64,000 bases of DNA from Peribacillus frigoritolerans (GTDB lineage: Bacteria > Bacillota > Bacilli > Bacillales > DSM-1321), in assembly GCF_001636405.1 (NCBI RefSeq), contig NZ_KV440950.1, forward strand, positions 5,348,262 to 5,412,261, given 5' to 3'. This document shows, piece after piece, positions 63,063-64,000 of this stretch (position 1 is the stretch's first letter; every line of letters begins with the position of its first letter). A model generated the notes under the pieces. The model was not told the origin of the DNA. It did not search any database and saw only the letters and a list, made by a program, of their open reading frames with translations. Both the position numbers and the translations under genes were made by a program.

Positions 63063-63347
63063 TTAGCCGATAACAGCTAGAATGTCGCTTTCACGTAAAA
63101 TTAAGTATTCAGTGTCTTCGTATTTAACTTCAGTACCTGCATATTTTGAGAAGATAATTAGATCGCCTTGGGCAACCTCTAAAGCAACACGTTCGCCATT
63201 TTCAAGGACACGGCCAGTACCAACTGCTACTACCTTACCTTCTTGTGGCTTTTCTTTAGCAGTATCAGGAAGAACAATACCGCTTGCAGTTTTTTCTTCA
63301 GTTTGAACTAGTTCAATAATAACGCGATCACCTAATGGTTTTAACAA
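63063..63347 (-). CDS. groES: Co-chaperonin GroES (10 kDa)
   Basis: 94 residues from a TTG start ([20 protein letters not shown]), with the mobile loop [20 protein letters not shown] and [18 protein letters not shown] at the end. AGGAGG lies nine bases upstream. Extended in-frame codons to 63410 overlap the CIRCE operator and are not used. It caps GroEL. Confidence 0.98.
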   Translation of the reverse strand: MLKPLGDRVIIELVQTEEKTASGIVLPDTAKEKPQEGKVVAVGTGRVLENGERVALEVAQGDLIIFSKYAGTEVKYEDTEYLILRESDILAVIG

Positions 63348-63393
63348 GTGAAACAACCTCCTCATATTCTCTTGATAATTTGTTTCATGATTA

Positions 63394-63420
63394 TTAGCAC
63401 TCTTCATCATCGAGTGCTAA
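63394..63420. promoter_or_regulatory. CIRCE operator (HrcA site)
   Basis: TTAGCACTC-N9-GAGTGCTAA is a perfect CIRCE element between the promoter and groES. It binds the HrcA repressor and gives heat-shock control of groESL. Confidence 0.97.
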
Positions 63421-63430
63421 CACATTTATA

Positions 63431-63459
63431 ATATTAAATAAACCGAGCCTTTTTTGCAA
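63431..63459 (-). promoter_or_regulatory. Probable groESL promoter
   Basis: TTGCAA (63454-63459), a 17-base spacer and TAATAT (63431-63436) on the minus strand put the start of transcription just before CIRCE, as in other Bacilli. The -10 match is moderate. Confidence 0.5.
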
Positions 63460-63679
63460 GTATCTTATTGAAAATTTTTTATTAATTTCTGATAAATTAC
63501 GGGTAAACTACATTAGCATAATGATTTCCTAAACATAGTCATTGAAATGTCATGTTAGGGGTACCTTTAAGTGGTGTTCTGCCCCAATTTTTGATACCAT
63601 TTTGTAGTATGCGTTTATAGATTGTCCCCATGTCAGTAACGTTCCAAGCGGATGGGTGACTATAAAGGAGTTTTCATTT

Positions 63680-64000
63680 TTGAAAAAAGAATATTGGTTC
63701 GTCATCATCATTTATATTGCCATGCAATTATCCAGTATTGTCGGGGTACCCATTTTCATGCTGATCGGGTCTTATACCGGAATGCCGGCTGATGAACTCG
63801 AAGTGAAATCTGCAGCATACTGGATAGTTTTCAGTTTTCTCGCTGCTTTATTCTTGATTCTTTTTTTAATGAGAAAAGATATGAGGGAAAAGCTGGACAC
63901 GAGAAACCAAACTTCCGTATCCATGTCGATATTATGGGCGATTGCAGGAGTGTTCATGGCTCTTTTTGCGCAAAGCATTGCCGGAAGCATTGAACAAATG
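63680..64000 (+). CDS. ydiL: CPBP-family membrane protein YdiL, 5' part (cut by window edge)
   Basis: 107 residues are visible: MKKEYWFVIIIYIAMQLSSI, three helices and SILWAIAGVFMALFAQSIAG. Start and spacing match B. subtilis YdiL, a CPBP-type (CAAX-protease-like) membrane protein next to groES. The catalytic EExxR motif would lie beyond the edge. The TTG follows AAAGGAG. This neighbour confirms the backbone position of groESL. Confidence 0.85.
   Translation, partial: MKKEYWFVIIIYIAMQLSSIVGVPIFMLIGSYTGMPADELEVKSAAYWIVFSFLAALFLILFLMRKDMREKLDTRNQTSVSMSILWAIAGVFMALFAQSIAGSIEQM

Noticed and set aside
63348..63410. N-terminal extension of GroES
   Set aside because: The extra codons run over the ribosome site and the CIRCE operator; the TTG start gives the normal 94 residues.

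Overview
The window is low-G+C Firmicutes DNA. The right end carries the backbone order ydiL / groES / groEL with a CIRCE operator, Gram-positive AGGAGG ribosome binding sites, frequent TTG/GTG starts, a cre site, a CodY-like box, and Bacillus-type families (DegU, YoaS/YozG, YndJ-like, LURP-one). This points to Bacillaceae, Bacillus or a close relative such as Peribacillus; the genus is inference only.

Layout. (1) 1-6.1 kb: a sucrose/fructo-oligosaccharide locus with a GH32 hydrolase (cut by the window edge), a LacY-type symporter, an ABC importer without its own ATPase, and a divergent LacI repressor with two operators laid over the promoter. (2) 6.4-9.4 kb: a three-gene operon like yndG-yndH-yndJ. 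(3) 9.8-11.8 kb: a G+C-richer divergent SDR/TetR pair with three similar operator-like palindromes. (4) 12.2-17.3 kb: small genes mixed with broken ones (CoxG-like, catalase fragment, serine hydrolase). (5) 17.6-20.0 kb: a membrane sensor protein and a single polypeptide holding a histidine kinase, receiver and DNA-binding domain. (6) 21.1-28.9 kb: BrnQ, an acetyltransferase, an integrase relic, a secreted subtilase, VanZ-like, and YoaS/YozG. (7) 29.3-34.5 kb: a complete nickel/metallophore-type ABC importer with a good sigma-A promoter and a Fur-like box. (8) 35-41.4 kb: decayed DNA with a histidine-repeat fibre gene, tandem duplications and several relics of a MerR/DUF3967 gene. (9) 42.1-45.7 kb: a peptide symporter followed by a two-component locus whose kinase is split. 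(10) 47.6-61.4 kb: a likely relic integrative element at the 3' end of groEL, bounded by a 22-bp direct repeat, with a broken tyrosine recombinase at one end and another recombinase relic just outside the other; it holds lipoproteins, small membrane proteins, acetyltransferase and nucleotidyltransferase genes, a PBP1A-type gene and an orphan degU. (11) 61.4-64 kb: groEL, groES and ydiL.

Two features run through the whole window. First, a family of short palindromic repeats (AACTAAC, a C-rich loop, GTTAGTT) occurs at least fifteen times, always in the same orientation, and sits between nearly every pair of genes from 51.7 to 55.0 kb. Many copies follow a long near-perfect hairpin. Second, several broken genes carry apparent one-base deletions in A-runs, which may be real decay or a sequencing artefact. 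I saw no rRNA, tRNA or CRISPR array. All comparisons are by eye; no database search was run.
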